A DNA stretch of 64,000 nt, taken from positions 124,001-188,000 of the forward strand of contig NZ_SRXY01000005.1 in NCBI RefSeq assembly GCF_004804335.1. Direction: 5' to 3'. The stretch comes from Pacificoceanicola onchidii (GTDB lineage: Bacteria > Pseudomonadota > Alphaproteobacteria > Rhodobacterales > Rhodobacteraceae). The position numbers and the translations under genes are program-made. The notes below the pieces were generated by a model. The model saw only the letters and a program-made list of their open reading frames with translations, did no database searches and was not told the origin of the DNA. Shown here piece after piece: positions 25,748 through 36,394 of this stretch; position 1 is the first letter of the stretch; each line of letters opens with the position of its first letter.

Positions 25748-27043
25748 TTACCGGGTTTCGATATCCGCGTAATCGCGCTCGGTCTCGCCGAGGTAAAGCT
25801 GACGCGGACGGCCAATCTTGTGGCCCGGATCGGCGAGCTGTTCTTTCCACTGGGACACCCAGCCGACGGTCCGCGACAGCGCGAAGATCGGGGTGAACAT
25901 GGAGGTCGGGAAGCCCATCGCTTCGAGAATGATACCGGAGTAGAAGTCCACGTTCGGGAAGAGCTTCTTCTCGGAGAAGTAGGGGTCGGCCAGCGCAGCC
26001 TGTTCCAGCGCCTTGGCGGTGGCGAGGATCGGGTTGTTCTCGACACCCAGAAGATCCAGCACCTCGTCGGCGGATTGCTTCATCACCGTCGCGCGCGGGT
26101 CGAAGTTCTTGTAGACGCGGTGGCCAAAGCCCATCAGGCGGAACGGATCGCTCTTGTCCTTGGCGCGGGCGATGTACTCCGGAATGCGGTCCGGGGTGCC
26201 GATTTCCTTGAGCATCTCGAGGCAGGCCTGGTTCGCACCGCCGTGGGCCGGACCCCAGAGGCAGGCGATGCCGGCCGCGATGCAGGCAAACGGGTTTGCA
26301 CCGGAGGAGGAGGCCAGACGCACGGTGGAGGTCGAAGCATTCTGCTCGTGGTCCGCGTGCAGGGTGAAGATTCGGTCCATCGCGCGGCTCAGGATCGGGT
26401 TCACGTGGTATTCTTCGGCCGGAACCGCGAAACACATGTGCAGGAAGTTGGCCGCGTAATCGAGATCGTTGCGCGGATACACAAACGGCTGACCGATGGA
26501 GTACTTGTAAGCCATCGCCGCGATGGTGGGCATCTTGGCGATCAGGCGGTGCGAGGCAACCTCGCGCTGGCGCGGATCGGCGATGTCGGTGCTGTCGTGA
26601 TAGAAGGCGGACATGGCGCCCACGACGCCGACCATGGTTGCCATCGGATGCGCATCCCGGCGGAAGCCGCGGAAGAAGTTGTGCATCTGCTCATGGATCA
26701 TGGTGTGGCGGGTGATGGTGCTTTCGAACTCTTCGAGCTCGGCCGCGGTCGGGAGCGAGCCGTAAAGCAGCAGGAAGCAGACTTCGAGGTAATGCGATTT
26801 GCCCGCCAGCTGGTCGATCGGGTAGCCACGGTGCAGAAGTTCACCCTTGTCACCGTCGATAAAGGTGATGGTGCTGTCGCAGGAGGCGGTGGAGGTGAAG
26901 CCCGGGTCATAGGTAAAGACACCGGCCTGACCGTACAACTTGCGGATGTCGAGGACATCGGGGCCAGCGGTCGGCGAATGGATCGGTAGATCGTAGCTGG
27001 TCCCGTCGATCGTGAGCGTCGCGGTTTTTGTTGTGTCAGCCAT
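25748..27043 (-). CDS. gltA: Citrate synthase (type II)
   Basis: The 431-residue enzyme condenses oxaloacetate with acetyl-CoA at TCA entry. Motifs are [25 protein letters not shown] (catalytic His), [10 protein letters not shown] and the catalytic Asp in FPNVDFYSG. Length and the long N-terminal beta domain match the NADH-sensitive hexameric Gram-negative class. The start at 27043 matches homologues; 18 further upstream codons lack support. It follows gltX by 81 bp on the same strand. Confidence 0.97.
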   Translation of the reverse strand: MADTTKTATLTIDGTSYDLPIHSPTAGPDVLDIRKLYGQAGVFTYDPGFTSTASCDSTITFIDGDKGELLHRGYPIDQLAGKSHYLEVCFLLLYGSLPTAAELEEFESTITRHTMIHEQMHNFFRGFRRDAHPMATMVGVVGAMSAFYHDSTDIADPRQREVASHRLIAKMPTIAAMAYKYSIGQPFVYPRNDLDYAANFLHMCFAVPAEEYHVNPILSRAMDRIFTLHADHEQNASTSTVRLASSSGANPFACIAAGIACLWGPAHGGANQACLEMLKEIGTPDRIPEYIARAKDKSDPFRLMGFGHRVYKNFDPRATVMKQSADEVLDLLGVENNPILATAKALEQAALADPYFSEKKLFPNVDFYSGIILEAMGFPTSMFTPIFALSRTVGWVSQWKEQLADPGHKIGRPRQLYLGETERDYADIETR

Positions 27044-27124
27044 GCATATCATCCCTTTATATACGGTGGGGCGGGGCCGCGCGGCGGCCCACACCATTCT
27101 ATGTCGCGATGGCCGACGGTGCGG

Positions 27125-28528
27125 TTAGTCCGCGCCTCCGGCCGCGTTGATGCGGGCAAGGGATTCCTCCCGGCCCAGAACGAGCATCATGTCAAAGACG
27201 CTCGGGGTTGCAGCTCGCCCGGCGAGGGCCGCCCGCAGCGGTCCAGCCAGCTTTCCGAACTTGGTCCCTTGATCCTCAGCGAAGCGGTTCATGACCGCCT
27301 CCAGTTCCTCACGCGACCAGCTAGCATTTTGCAGATGCGGCGTCAATGTATCCAGTATACCACGGGATACCGGATCAAGGTGTTTCGCGGCCTTCTCTTC
27401 CACCTCGATCGGGCGCTCTGTCATAACAAAGTGCGCTTTTTCAAGCAGTTCCGGGAAGTTTTTGGCGCGTTCCTTGAGGCAATACATGCCCCGCGACAGG
27501 CCGTCGCGCTGCGACACTGTGAGCGCATCTTCCCCCTTGGCAGCCCGGAATTCCTCCAGTTCTTGCAGCAGTGCAGCATCCTCCGCCGCGGCAATGTGCT
27601 GACCGCAGATGTTGTCCAGTTTCTTGAAATCGAACCGCGCCGGCGATTTTCCGATTCCTTCGAGATTGAACCATTCCTTTGCCTGATCATCGGTAAAGAA
27701 TTCGTCATCGCCATGGCTCCAGCCAAGCCGGGCGAGGTAGTTGCGCATGCCCGCCGCCGGATAGCCCAGCGTCTGGTAATCCTCGACCCCGGTCGCGCCG
27801 TGGCGTTTCGACATTTTCTTGCCGTCCGGCCCGTGGATCAGCGGGATATGCGCATAGACCGGCAGGTCCCAGCCCATGGCGATGTAAATGCCCATCTGGC
27901 GGGCTGCGTTGTTCAGGTGATCGTCGCCCCGGATCACATGGGTCACACCCATGTCGTGATCGTCCACAACAACCGCAAGCATATACACCGGCGTGCCGTC
28001 CGAGCGCAGCAGGATCATGTCGTCCAGCTGATCGTTGCGGATCGTCACCTTGCCCTGAACCTGATCGTCGATCACCGTCTCGCCGTCCTGCGGGGTCTTG
28101 AGGCGGATCGCATAAGGGGCGTCCGGGTGCGTGGCCGAATCCGCATCGCGCCAGGGCGACTGGAACAGGGTCGAGCGTTTTTCGGCCCGCGCCGCCTCGC
28201 GGAAGGCTTCGATCTCCTCCTGGGTCGAGAAGCACTTGTAGGCCGCGCCTTTCTCCAGCAGAGCCAGCGCCACTTCGCGGTGCCTCTCGGCCCCCGCCGC
28301 CTGGCTGACAACCTCGCCATCGTGATCAAGGCCAAGCCAATCCATGCCTTTCAGGATCGCCGCCGTGGCCTCCGGCGTGGAGCGGGCGAGGTCCGTGTCT
28401 TCGATGCGCAAAAGGAACTTGCCGCCGCGACCACGCGCAAACAGCCAGTTGAACAGAGCGGTGCGCGCGCCGCCAATATGCAGGTAGCCCGTGGGCGAGG
28501 GGGCGAAACGGGTTACGACTTCGGTCAT
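27125..28528 (-). CDS. gltX: Glutamyl-tRNA synthetase
   Basis: This 467-residue class I synthetase has the HIGH motif as [12 protein letters not shown] (about 15–26) and the KMSKS motif as KKMSKRHG (near 238–245). It charges tRNA-Glu; alphaproteobacteria often carry two GltX proteins, one of them also serving tRNA-Gln for later amidation. Sequence alone does not say which copy this is. The gene diverges from comEC with a 77-bp gap. Confidence 0.96.
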   Translation of the reverse strand: MTEVVTRFAPSPTGYLHIGGARTALFNWLFARGRGGKFLLRIEDTDLARSTPEATAAILKGMDWLGLDHDGEVVSQAAGAERHREVALALLEKGAAYKCFSTQEEIEAFREAARAEKRSTLFQSPWRDADSATHPDAPYAIRLKTPQDGETVIDDQVQGKVTIRNDQLDDMILLRSDGTPVYMLAVVVDDHDMGVTHVIRGDDHLNNAARQMGIYIAMGWDLPVYAHIPLIHGPDGKKMSKRHGATGVEDYQTLGYPAAGMRNYLARLGWSHGDDEFFTDDQAKEWFNLEGIGKSPARFDFKKLDNICGQHIAAAEDAALLQELEEFRAAKGEDALTVSQRDGLSRGMYCLKERAKNFPELLEKAHFVMTERPIEVEEKAAKHLDPVSRGILDTLTPHLQNASWSREELEAVMNRFAEDQGTKFGKLAGPLRAALAGRAATPSVFDMMLVLGREESLARINAAGGAD

Positions 28529-28605
28529 CTTGGTTAACCTTTTGATAACGGTGGCGAGGGTAGCTTGGGCCGTTCCTTATCTACCCCTAGGGCGCGGGGC
28601 AAGCG

Positions 28606-30675
28606 ATGGCAGGCCTCTTTTCCATGGCCGCGAATACGGTGCTGATGCAGCGCGGGTTCCTTTTCCCGTGGGCGCCGGTGTGCCTTGCGCTGGGAATTGG
28701 TCTCTATTTCGGACTGCGGGTGGAGCCGCCTGTGTGGCTGCTGGCCTTGGGGCTTTTGGCACTGGTGCCGGGATTTTTCCTGATGCGTTTGGCGGGCGAT
28801 GTTTTCGGGCCGTTTTTTGTGGCCTTCACCCTGATCGCCGCGGGCTTTGGCCTCGCGGGGGCCAAGGCGCATTGGGTGGCGGGGCCAGTGCTCGATTTTC
28901 GCTATTACGGCAGCATCGAAGGGCGCATCGTCAAGATCGACCGCTCCGCCTCGGATGCGGTTCGGCTGACATTGGACCGGGTGGTGCTCGAACGGATGAA
29001 CCCCGCCGACACACCGCATCGCGTGCGCGTCTCCTTGCATGGCCAGCAAGGGTTTATCGAGCCGAAACCCGGGGCGACGGTGATCCTCACCGGTCATCTC
29101 AATGCCCCCGGCGGCGCGGTGGAGCCCGGCGGGTTTGATTTCAAACGCCACGCATGGTTCCTGCACCTCGGCGGCATCGGCTATACCCGCACGCCGGTCC
29201 TGCTGCTTGAGCCGCCCTCGCGCGGGCTCTGGGTCTTCAAGGCGCGTATGTGGCTGTCCTCCCGCGTGCAAAGCGCTTTGCCCGGAGAAGCCGGGGCCTT
29301 TGCCGCTGCCGTCATGTCCGGCGATCGCTCCGGAATGGGGCAGACGACGCTCGGGTACCTGCGCGACACCAACCTCGCGCACCTTCTGGCCATCTCCGGT
29401 CTGCACATGGGGCTGCTCGCCGGGTTTGTCTTTGCCGTCCTGCGCGTCGGCCTGCTGCTTGTCCCGCGCTTTCGCTACCATGCGCCGGTGAAGAAATGGG
29501 CAGCAGGCGGGGCCTTGCTCGCGGCTTTCGGCTACCTGCTGCTCTCGGGCGGCAACGTGGCGACCGAACGCGCTTTTGTCATGGCAGCGGTGGCGCTCTG
29601 TGCTTTGATCTTCGAGAAGCGGGCGATCTCCCTGCGCGCGGTGGCCATGGCGGCGCTGATCATCCTGATCCTGCACCCCGAGGCGCTGTTCAGCCCCGGC
29701 TTCCAGATGTCCTTTGCGGCGACAACGGCGCTTGTGGCGGTGTTCGAGGCGGTGAACCGCTGGCGCGCCGTGGGCCGCGATCTGCCGCGTTGGACGGGGC
29801 CCGTCATTGGGCTGGTGATCTCTTCCGCTGTTGCGGGCCTCGCCACAGCCCCCGTTGGCATGGCGCATTTCAACCAATCGGCCACCTTCGGCCTGATCGC
29901 CAACCTGATCTCGGTCCCGGTCATGGGGCTGATCGTGGTGCCGATGGGCGTGGTTGCGGGGCTTTTGATGCCCTTCGGGCTTGATTGGATTCCGCTCTGG
30001 GCCATGGGGCTGGGGCTCGACTGGATCCTTGGCGTGGCAGAGACCATCGCAGGCTGGCCCGGCGCGGTGCGCCCGATCATTGCGCCCCCCGCATGGGTCT
30101 TGCCGGTGCTGGCAATGGGCGGGCTGATCCTGTGTATCTGGCGCGGATGGGGAAGGGCGGTGGGCCTCGTGCCCATGGCGCTCGCCACCCTTGTCTGGAC
30201 CCAATCCGAACGCCCGGCGCTGCTGATCGCGGACAATGGTGCACTTGTGGGGCTGATGACAGAGGAAGGCCGCGCGCTCTCCCGCCCGAAAGGGTCCGGC
30301 TTTGTCGCCGGGTCCTGGCTTGAAAACGACGGCGAGGGGGCAACGCAGGCCAGCGCCGGGGCGCTTTGGCCGGGAGAGGGTGGGCGCACGCGGCGCGCGG
30401 AGTTCGGGGATTTCGAGGTGGTGCACCTGCAAGGCAAACGCGCGGCAAGGGCCTGGAACGCGTGCCGCCCGCGCCAGATCATCATCTCAAGCGTCGATCT
30501 TGCGTTGAAAGGGCCTTGTACGCGATTTGATCCGGTTGCACTCAAGGCGAGCGGCTCCGTCGCGCTCTGGATGGGAGAGGACGGCCCGCGCATGCTCACA
30601 GCCGCGCAGGCCTCCGGTCACAGGCTCTGGCACGGGACAAGACCCGCGCCGAGGGACGTGGCCGCCGCTCAGTAG
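28606..30675 (+). CDS. comEC: ComEC/Rec2-family DNA uptake channel
   Basis: The 689-residue membrane protein has an N-terminal DUF4131 region with an OB-like soluble insert ([18 protein letters not shown]), and the competence domain with the signature [17 protein letters not shown] near residue 265. About ten TM helices follow. It lacks the C-terminal metallo-beta-lactamase nuclease domain of Bacillus ComEC, as is usual in alphaproteobacteria. ComEC carries single-stranded DNA inward and is needed by R. capsulatus to take up GTA-delivered DNA. Its 3' end overlaps the convergent lexA by 7 bp. Confidence 0.92.
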   Translation: MAGLFSMAANTVLMQRGFLFPWAPVCLALGIGLYFGLRVEPPVWLLALGLLALVPGFFLMRLAGDVFGPFFVAFTLIAAGFGLAGAKAHWVAGPVLDFRYYGSIEGRIVKIDRSASDAVRLTLDRVVLERMNPADTPHRVRVSLHGQQGFIEPKPGATVILTGHLNAPGGAVEPGGFDFKRHAWFLHLGGIGYTRTPVLLLEPPSRGLWVFKARMWLSSRVQSALPGEAGAFAAAVMSGDRSGMGQTTLGYLRDTNLAHLLAISGLHMGLLAGFVFAVLRVGLLLVPRFRYHAPVKKWAAGGALLAAFGYLLLSGGNVATERAFVMAAVALCALIFEKRAISLRAVAMAALIILILHPEALFSPGFQMSFAATTALVAVFEAVNRWRAVGRDLPRWTGPVIGLVISSAVAGLATAPVGMAHFNQSATFGLIANLISVPVMGLIVVPMGVVAGLLMPFGLDWIPLWAMGLGLDWILGVAETIAGWPGAVRPIIAPPAWVLPVLAMGGLILCIWRGWGRAVGLVPMALATLVWTQSERPALLIADNGALVGLMTEEGRALSRPKGSGFVAGSWLENDGEGATQASAGALWPGEGGRTRRAEFGDFEVVHLQGKRAARAWNACRPRQIIISSVDLALKGPCTRFDPVALKASGSVALWMGEDGPRMLTAAQASGHRLWHGTRPAPRDVAAAQ

Positions 30676-31361
30676 GTGCGGATCAGCCCGATCAGCTTGC
30701 CCTGAACGCTGACCTGCCCGGCGGGCAGAATGCGCGGCTCATACTTGGGGTTGGCCGCCTCCAGAACGATCATGTCGTCCTTGCGACGGAAGGTTTTCAG
30801 CGTCGCCTCATAACCTTCGACCTGTGCCACGACGATGTCGCCTTCCTGCGCCACGCTGGTCTCGGAAATGATCACCACGTCGCCGTCATTGATCCCGGCC
30901 TCGATCATGGAATCGCCTTTGACTTCAAGCGCATAATGCTTGCCTTGCCCTTTGAGCATGGCGGGCGGGACGGAAATCATCGGGGGCGAATCGTTGATCG
31001 CCTCGATCGGCACACCGGCGGCGATGCGGCCCATCAGCGGCAGCTCGCTCGCTTCGCTTTGGAAGTCCCGCGCGGCGGCCGGTGTGTGATCGGGACGGTC
31101 GCCATCAATCACCCGAGGCGAGAACCCGGCGGGGCGGCCACCCAGGCTTTCGGGCAGTTTGACCACCTCGATGGCCCGCGCCCGATGCGCCAGACGGCGA
31201 ATGAAACCGCGCTCTTCCAACGCGGTGATCAGACGGTGAATGCCGGATTTCGAACGCAGGTTCAGCGCGTCTTTCATCTCGTCAAAGCTTGGCGGAACCC
31301 CGTCGCGGATCATCCGCTTGTTAATGAAATCCAGCAGATCGAGTTGTTTCTTAGTCAGCAT
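30669..31361 (-). CDS. lexA: SOS repressor LexA
   Basis: The 230-residue repressor-protease has an N-terminal winged HTH (1–65), the Ala115–Gly116 cleavage site in RIAAGVP, catalytic Ser151 (KGDSMIEAG) and Lys189 (EATLKTF). RecA filaments trigger self-cleavage and release of SOS genes. An alphaproteobacterial SOS box lies 35–49 bp upstream of the start, so the gene is autoregulated. In R. capsulatus LexA also affects GTA production. Confidence 0.97.
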   Translation of the reverse strand: MLTKKQLDLLDFINKRMIRDGVPPSFDEMKDALNLRSKSGIHRLITALEERGFIRRLAHRARAIEVVKLPESLGGRPAGFSPRVIDGDRPDHTPAAARDFQSEASELPLMGRIAAGVPIEAINDSPPMISVPPAMLKGQGKHYALEVKGDSMIEAGINDGDVVIISETSVAQEGDIVVAQVEGYEATLKTFRRKDDMIVLEAANPKYEPRILPAGQVSVQGKLIGLIRTY

Positions 31362-31395
31362 GCTCGTCCCCTCGGGAGGTTATTTGTTAACGTTT

Positions 31396-31410
31396 GTTCT
31401 ACGCCTGTTC
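31396..31410. promoter_or_regulatory. LexA (SOS) box, GTTC-N7-GTTC
   Basis: GTTC-TACGCCT-GTTC matches exactly the direct-repeat SOS box of alphaproteobacteria, as distinct from the palindromic CTG-N10-CAG box. It sits in the lexA promoter region. I saw no second exact box next to ung or other window genes. Confidence 0.88.
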
Positions 31411-31512
31411 ACGTTTTGTGTCAACAATTTCCTCTGGGTAAGGCGCGCGGTGACTGGATGAAAAGGGTGTCCCTTCATCTTGGTTTACGAACTCTTGCTG
31501 TTCAGAGGCGGC

Positions 31513-32679
31513 TTAGAGCGGGATGTACTCGACCCTCTCGCCAACGTCGCGCGCGGGGTCGCGCACGGGCCGCACGAGAAGCGCATTTGATGCGCCCAGA
31601 ACGCTCAGAAGCACTGAATCTTGCCGATCCGCCGCGTGAATGCCCGCATCGGTGCAAACTGCCCGCATGTAGTGTTCGCGCGGGCCATTCTCGCCCAGAG
31701 GCTTGGTGAGCGGCGCCGTCAGGCGCGGCTGCGGCTCTGCACCGAGGCCCAGCATCGCGCGGATCACCGGCGCGACAAAGACATGCCCGCAGACCATGGC
31801 GGACACCGGATTACCCGGCAGTCCGATCATCATGGCTTCGCCCAGCCGCCCTGACATCAGGGGCTTGCCGGGGCGCATGGCGACCTTGTGAAAGCTCTGC
31901 TGCATGCCCAGCTCAGCGGCGACCGGCGCAACCAGATCATGATCGCCCACCGACGCCCCGCCAATTGTGATCACAAGATCCGCATCATCAATCAGGCCAA
32001 ACACGGTCTTGAGCGACGCGGCATTGTCGCGGGCGATAGGCAGCATGCGCGGCTCTGCGCCGATACCGCTCAGCAGCGCGTGCAGGCCGAAGGTGTTGGA
32101 GGCAATGATCTGATCGGGGCCGGGGGTCTCGCCGGGCATGACCAGTTCGTCACCGGTGGACATGAGCGCCACGATGGGACGGCGGCGCACAGGCACGCGG
32201 GCGATATTCATGGACGCCAGAAGCGCGATGTCGCCGGGGGTCAGGACGCGGGGGGCAGTCAGGCTGCTGCCAGTCTGGAAATCATTCCCGGCGGGGCGAA
32301 TATAAGGTTTCGGATCAAGGCCCTCCTGAACCGTGATCGACTCGCCATCCCGGATGACATCCTCTTGAATAACCACACGATTTGCGCCCTGCGGCACCGG
32401 CGCGCCGGTAAAGATGCGCACCGCTTCACCCGCATGGACAGAGCCGTCAAACCGATGCCCTGCTGCGCTTTCGCCGATAACGGTGAAGCGGTCGCCGGGG
32501 GCGGCGTTCTGAACCGCGTAGCCATCCATGGCGGAGGCCGGGAAGGGCGGTTGATCGCGCGTGCTGAACACGTCCTGCGCCAGCACCCGGCCAGAGGCCT
32601 CCAAAAGCGGCACCTCTTCGATCTCCAGCACCGGGGCCAGTTCGAACAGTCGGGCGAGGGCGTCTGTGACGGTGATCAT
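31513..32679 (-). CDS. moeA: Molybdopterin molybdotransferase MoeA
   Basis: The 388-residue enzyme inserts molybdate into adenylated molybdopterin. Family motifs are ASAMDGYAV (near 49), LMSTGDEL (near 178), [11 protein letters not shown] (near 246) and [12 protein letters not shown] (near 291). It is the last gene of the trpD-to-moeA operon; its ATG overlaps the moaC stop by 4 bp. Confidence 0.95.
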   Translation of the reverse strand: MITVTDALARLFELAPVLEIEEVPLLEASGRVLAQDVFSTRDQPPFPASAMDGYAVQNAAPGDRFTVIGESAAGHRFDGSVHAGEAVRIFTGAPVPQGANRVVIQEDVIRDGESITVQEGLDPKPYIRPAGNDFQTGSSLTAPRVLTPGDIALLASMNIARVPVRRRPIVALMSTGDELVMPGETPGPDQIIASNTFGLHALLSGIGAEPRMLPIARDNAASLKTVFGLIDDADLVITIGGASVGDHDLVAPVAAELGMQQSFHKVAMRPGKPLMSGRLGEAMMIGLPGNPVSAMVCGHVFVAPVIRAMLGLGAEPQPRLTAPLTKPLGENGPREHYMRAVCTDAGIHAADRQDSVLLSVLGASNALLVRPVRDPARDVGERVEYIPL

Positions 32680-33152
32680 TCCGCCTCGTACCGCCCGGAT
32701 TTGCCGCCGTCCTTCAAAGTCACATGGATGCCGCCGATTTCCATAGCCTTATCAACAGCTTTGACCATGTCATAGACGGTGAGCGCAGCGGTGGAGACGG
32801 CTGTCAGAGCCTCCATTTCAACCCCGGTCTGGCCGGTGGTCTTGACCGTCGCCTCGATGCGCAGGCCCGGCAGGTCCGGGTCCTGGGTCAGATCGACAGT
32901 GACCTTGGTCACGGGCAAGGGATGGCAAAGCGGGATCAACTCGGGGGTCTTCTTGGCCCCCATGATGCCCGCGAGGCGAGCGACGCCGATCACGTCGCCT
33001 TTCTTGGCGCGGCCTTCGGTGATCAGGGCAAAAGTCTCGGGGGCCATCCTGACCCAACCCGCGGCGGTGGCGATGCGGGAGGTCACGGCCTTTTCGGAGA
33101 CGTCCACCATGTGGGCGTTCCCGGAGGCGTCGAAATGGGTCAGATCGCTCAT
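32676..33152 (-). CDS. moaC: Cyclic pyranopterin monophosphate synthase MoaC
   Basis: The 158-residue protein makes cPMP, the first stable Moco intermediate, with MoaA. Recognisable motifs are [19 protein letters not shown], the active-site LIPLCHPLP and [20 protein letters not shown]. It is overlapped by 4 bp at both ends, by trpC and moeA. moaA is not in the window. Confidence 0.96.
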   Translation of the reverse strand: MSDLTHFDASGNAHMVDVSEKAVTSRIATAAGWVRMAPETFALITEGRAKKGDVIGVARLAGIMGAKKTPELIPLCHPLPVTKVTVDLTQDPDLPGLRIEATVKTTGQTGVEMEALTAVSTAALTVYDMVKAVDKAMEIGGIHVTLKDGGKSGRYEAE

Positions 33153-33952
33153 GCGGGCACCGGGTTTTTCAAAAGGGTTTGCGTGGCGGCGGTGACGTCT
33201 TCCTTGCGCATCAGGCTCTCGCCGATGAGGAAGGCGCGCGCGCCGTGGGCGGCCATGTCGGCAAGATCTTCCGGAGTGTTGAGGCCGGACTCGGAGATCA
33301 GGAACCGCCCCTCGGGAATGCGTTTCGACAGTTCACGTGTTGTCTCAAGAGTGGTCTCGAAGGTCTTGAGATTGCGGTTGTTTACGCCGATGAGCTTTGA
33401 CTTCAATTCAAGCGCCCGGTCGAGTTCTTCGCCGTCATGTACCTCAATAAGCGCATCCATGCCCCATTCAAAAGCGGCGGCCTCCAGTTCGGTGGCCTGG
33501 GCGTCGGAAACCGATGCCATGATGATCAGGATGCAGTCCGCATTCAGCGCGCGGGCCTCGGCGACCTGATAGGTGTCGTACATGAAATCCTTGCGCAGCG
33601 CCGGCATGTTGGTGGCGGCGCGGGCCTGAACGAGGAAGTCTTTGGCCCCTTGAAAGGACGGCGTGTCGGTGAGAACGGAGAGGCAGGTTGCGCCGCCCAT
33701 CTCATAGGCTTTGGCGAGTTTCGCGGGCTCGAAATCGGCGCGGATGAGGCCTTTGGACGGGGAGGCTTTCTTGACCTCGGAGATCAGCCCATAACCTGCG
33801 GCGGCGGCCTTGAAGAGCGCCTCGCCAAAGGGGCGGATGGGCGCGGCGGCTTTGGCTTCGGCCTCGATATCCGCATAGGGTTTCACCGCCTTGTCGGCGG
33901 CGACCTCTTCGAGTTTGTAGGCCTTGATCTTGTCCAGAATGGTCGTGGTCAT
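33149..33952 (-). CDS. trpC: Indole-3-glycerol phosphate synthase
   Basis: The 267-residue TIM barrel closes the indole ring in tryptophan synthesis. Motifs are [13 protein letters not shown] (near 57–69), [15 protein letters not shown] (catalytic Lys, near 119), [15 protein letters not shown] and [14 protein letters not shown]. It stands apart from TrpF. The overlaps with ung and moaC place it in one operon with trpD and the Moco genes. Confidence 0.96.
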   Translation of the reverse strand: MTTTILDKIKAYKLEEVAADKAVKPYADIEAEAKAAAPIRPFGEALFKAAAAGYGLISEVKKASPSKGLIRADFEPAKLAKAYEMGGATCLSVLTDTPSFQGAKDFLVQARAATNMPALRKDFMYDTYQVAEARALNADCILIIMASVSDAQATELEAAAFEWGMDALIEVHDGEELDRALELKSKLIGVNNRNLKTFETTLETTRELSKRIPEGRFLISESGLNTPEDLADMAAHGARAFLIGESLMRKEDVTAATQTLLKNPVPA

Positions 33953-34605
33953 GTCGGTGTCGTCCAGTTGATGGGCGTGTCCCCATTGGCTTTAAGCCAC
34001 TCGTTCACCGCCGAAAAGGGGCGCGAGCCGAAAAAGCCGCGCCGGGCGGAGAGCGGCGAGGGGTGGGCGGTCTTGAGGATCAGGTGATCCGGGCCGGTGA
34101 TGTGTTTCTCGTACGACTGTGCTGGCTTGCCCCAGAGCAGGAAGGCGCGGGGGCGATCCGAGAGCTTTTGCAGCACATCGGCGGTCAGGTGTTTCCAGCC
34201 AAGCTTGGCATGGGCATTGGCCTCACCGGCGGGGACGGTGAGGCAGGTGTTCAGCAGCAAAACACCCTGCGCCGCCCAGAACCGCAGATCGCCATTGGGC
34301 GGGGTGGCGCCGAGATCCTCCTGCAACTCCTTGTAAATGTTTTTCAAAGAGCGGGGCAGGGGGCGTACGTCCGGCTCCACCGAAAAGGCAAGGCCGTGGG
34401 CGTGGCCGGGTGTGGGATAGGGATCCTGCCCGAGGATCACGGCCTTCACCTGATCCGGTGGGCAAGCCGCCAGTGCCGCAAAGCGCTGCGGCTCGGGAGG
34501 CAGAATCTGACGGGTGTCGGCGGCAATGGCGGCACTGAGATCAGGCCAGATCCGCGAGAAGAACGGCAGGGTCTGCCAGCCGTTGAGGTCCGCAAGCGCT
34601 GTCAT
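33949..34605 (-). CDS. ung: Uracil-DNA glycosylase, family 1
   Basis: The 218-residue enzyme removes uracil from DNA. The catalytic GQDPYP is at 59–64 (Asp61), followed by HGLAFSV (70–76); the substrate strand [10 protein letters not shown] and the DNA-intercalating loop [11 protein letters not shown] are also present. Unusually, it is embedded between trpD and trpC, overlapping trpC by 4 bp. That suggests constitutive co-expression with biosynthesis genes instead of SOS control. Confidence 0.95.
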   Translation of the reverse strand: MTALADLNGWQTLPFFSRIWPDLSAAIAADTRQILPPEPQRFAALAACPPDQVKAVILGQDPYPTPGHAHGLAFSVEPDVRPLPRSLKNIYKELQEDLGATPPNGDLRFWAAQGVLLLNTCLTVPAGEANAHAKLGWKHLTADVLQKLSDRPRAFLLWGKPAQSYEKHITGPDHLILKTAHPSPLSARRGFFGSRPFSAVNEWLKANGDTPINWTTPT

Positions 34606-34611
34606 GGTCTG

Positions 34612-35115
34612 TTACGCTGTGCCGCGCAGCTTGACCAAGCCACCTTTGCGCCAGAACAGAGCCAGGAAAACTGCCATCAGAATCGGCCCAAAGGCAAGCC
34701 CGAGCGGCCAGTGCATCCACCCGCTTTCGCGCGGCTGGCCGGTTTCGACCCGGTAGTTTTCTGGATTGCCGGGGGCGTAGGTCACATCAAAGGTGTCGTC
34801 GGTTTCCATGAAATTGAACACGGCCCTGGTGCTCTTGCTGCCCTCAATAGTCACGCCGTCTACCTCAAAGGTGAAATCGGCATAGGGCAAGTCTGTGTTG
34901 CACAGGGCCGCCGTCAGACCGGTTTCACCGGGGCAGGTTGCGGGTTTGATATAGCGGTTTGTGACCGTTGCTGTCGCGATCAGGCCTTCGCGGTCGAGAA
35001 AACTCCGTTCGCGCAGCGTTTGGTAACCGTCAAAGGTGAACCAAAGGGAAAGCGCGAGAAAAAACAGGGCGATGTAGGGGCTTTTGCGGTTAAACAACCA
35101 GAAAACGATATCCAA
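34612..35115 (-). CDS. DUF3592-type membrane protein
   Basis: This 167-residue protein has an N-terminal TM helix (SPYIALFFLALSLWFTFDGY), a beta-rich extracytoplasmic part (ATATVTNRYIKPATCPGETG ... ADFTFEVDGVTIEG ... DDTFDVTYAPGNPENYRVE) and a second TM helix (HWPLGLAFGPILMAVFLALFW). This is the DUF3592 layout; function unknown. It lies between trpD and ung with 18- and 6-bp gaps, so it is co-transcribed. Nothing else ties it to tryptophan synthesis. Confidence 0.8.
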   Translation of the reverse strand: MDIVFWLFNRKSPYIALFFLALSLWFTFDGYQTLRERSFLDREGLIATATVTNRYIKPATCPGETGLTAALCNTDLPYADFTFEVDGVTIEGSKSTRAVFNFMETDDTFDVTYAPGNPENYRVETGQPRESGWMHWPLGLAFGPILMAVFLALFWRKGGLVKLRGTA

Positions 35116-35133
35116 CTCGATGGTCCTTGTGCG

Positions 35134-36150
35134 TTAAGGATTTGTAGCCTTGGCCAAAGCCGTGACTTTTGACAGGGCGGCCCCGCTGTCGATGCTTTCG
35201 CGTGCCATCTCAGCGCCTTCGCGCAGAGTGCTGGCCTTGCGCGCGATGCAGAGCGCGGCGGCGGCGTTGAGCAGCACCGCGTCGCGGTAGGCGTTTTGCG
35301 CGCCGTCCAGCAGCGCGCGGAACGCCTTGCCGTTTTCTTCCGGAGTGCCGCCGAGGATCGCTTCGAACGGATGCACTGGAAGGCCCGCGTCTTCGGGGTG
35401 AATCTCGGTCTCCTTGATGCTGCCGTCCTCTTCCAGCGCGGCCACCCAGGAGACACCTGTGATGGTCAGCTCATCGGTGCCGTCCGAGCCGTGTACCAGC
35501 CATGCGCATTCGCTCCCCAGCTGGCCCAGCACTTCGGCCATGGGCCGGATCAGGGTGCGGGAGAAGGCCCCTGTCAGCTGGCGCTTGACGCCTGCGGGGT
35601 TGGTCAAAGGTCCGAGAATGTTGAAGATCGTGCGTGTGGCCAGCTCCGTGCGCACCGGGCCGACATGGGCCATGGCCGGGTGGTGCATGGGGGCCATCAT
35701 GAAGCAGATGCCCACATCCGCGAGTGCTTTTTCCACTACCTCGGGCGAAGACATCACGTTGATGCCCATCTGCCCCAGAGCATCCGCCGCGCCGGATTTG
35801 GACGACAGGTTGCGATTGCCGTGTTTGGCCACCGGCACGCCCGCGCCTGCGACCACAAAGGCGGTGGCGGTGGAGATGTTCAGCGTGCCCTTGCCATCGC
35901 CCCCGGTGCCAACGATGTCCATCGCGCCATCTGGGGCGGTAATGGCGTTGCACTTGGCGCGCATCACGGCGGCGGCGGCGGCATATTCATCCACCGTCTC
36001 GCCGCGTGTGCGCAGCGCCATCAGAAGGCCGCCGATCTGGGCCGGTGTGGCTTCGCCGTTGAACAGGATCGTAAAGGCGTCTTCAGCCTCGGCGCGGGTC
36101 AGCGGGCGGTCGGCGGCAGCGCCGATCAGGGGTTTGATGTCTGTGCTCAT
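35134..36150 (-). CDS. trpD: Anthranilate phosphoribosyltransferase
   Basis: The 338-residue enzyme couples anthranilate to PRPP. The PRPP/Mg site [19 protein letters not shown] lies near 77–95, [17 protein letters not shown] near 107–123, and [11 protein letters not shown] near 157–167. The start at 36150 matches family length; 19 upstream codons lack support. It is the first gene of the operon trpD–DUF3592–ung–trpC–moaC–moeA. trpE/trpG are not in the window. Confidence 0.96.
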   Translation of the reverse strand: MSTDIKPLIGAAADRPLTRAEAEDAFTILFNGEATPAQIGGLLMALRTRGETVDEYAAAAAVMRAKCNAITAPDGAMDIVGTGGDGKGTLNISTATAFVVAGAGVPVAKHGNRNLSSKSGAADALGQMGINVMSSPEVVEKALADVGICFMMAPMHHPAMAHVGPVRTELATRTIFNILGPLTNPAGVKRQLTGAFSRTLIRPMAEVLGQLGSECAWLVHGSDGTDELTITGVSWVAALEEDGSIKETEIHPEDAGLPVHPFEAILGGTPEENGKAFRALLDGAQNAYRDAVLLNAAAALCIARKASTLREGAEMARESIDSGAALSKVTALAKATNP

Positions 36151-36394
36151 GCCGGGGCTCTTCGTTGGGGGAGGGTTTCCGAGGCAGGCCGCGACAAACA
36201 GACACAAATTTGATGCAGTTGCGGCATGGCTCTCTACTCAGGGGTGGCGGCGCGGGGCCGGGTCGCGGTATACATGCGCAGGCGGGCCCGCTGGCGTCAA
36301 GACCACCGGGAGGTGAGGCACCCCGCATGCGGCAGACAGACCCTTTTGCAACCGTTAAGCGGAGCAGGGTCAGGCAGAGAGGCATCGATCGGAC

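Noticed and set aside
28534-30432. 632-codon open frame antisense to comEC
   Set aside because: ComEC motifs and membrane helices are clear on the plus strand; the opposite product is a His/Arg/Pro-rich artefact.
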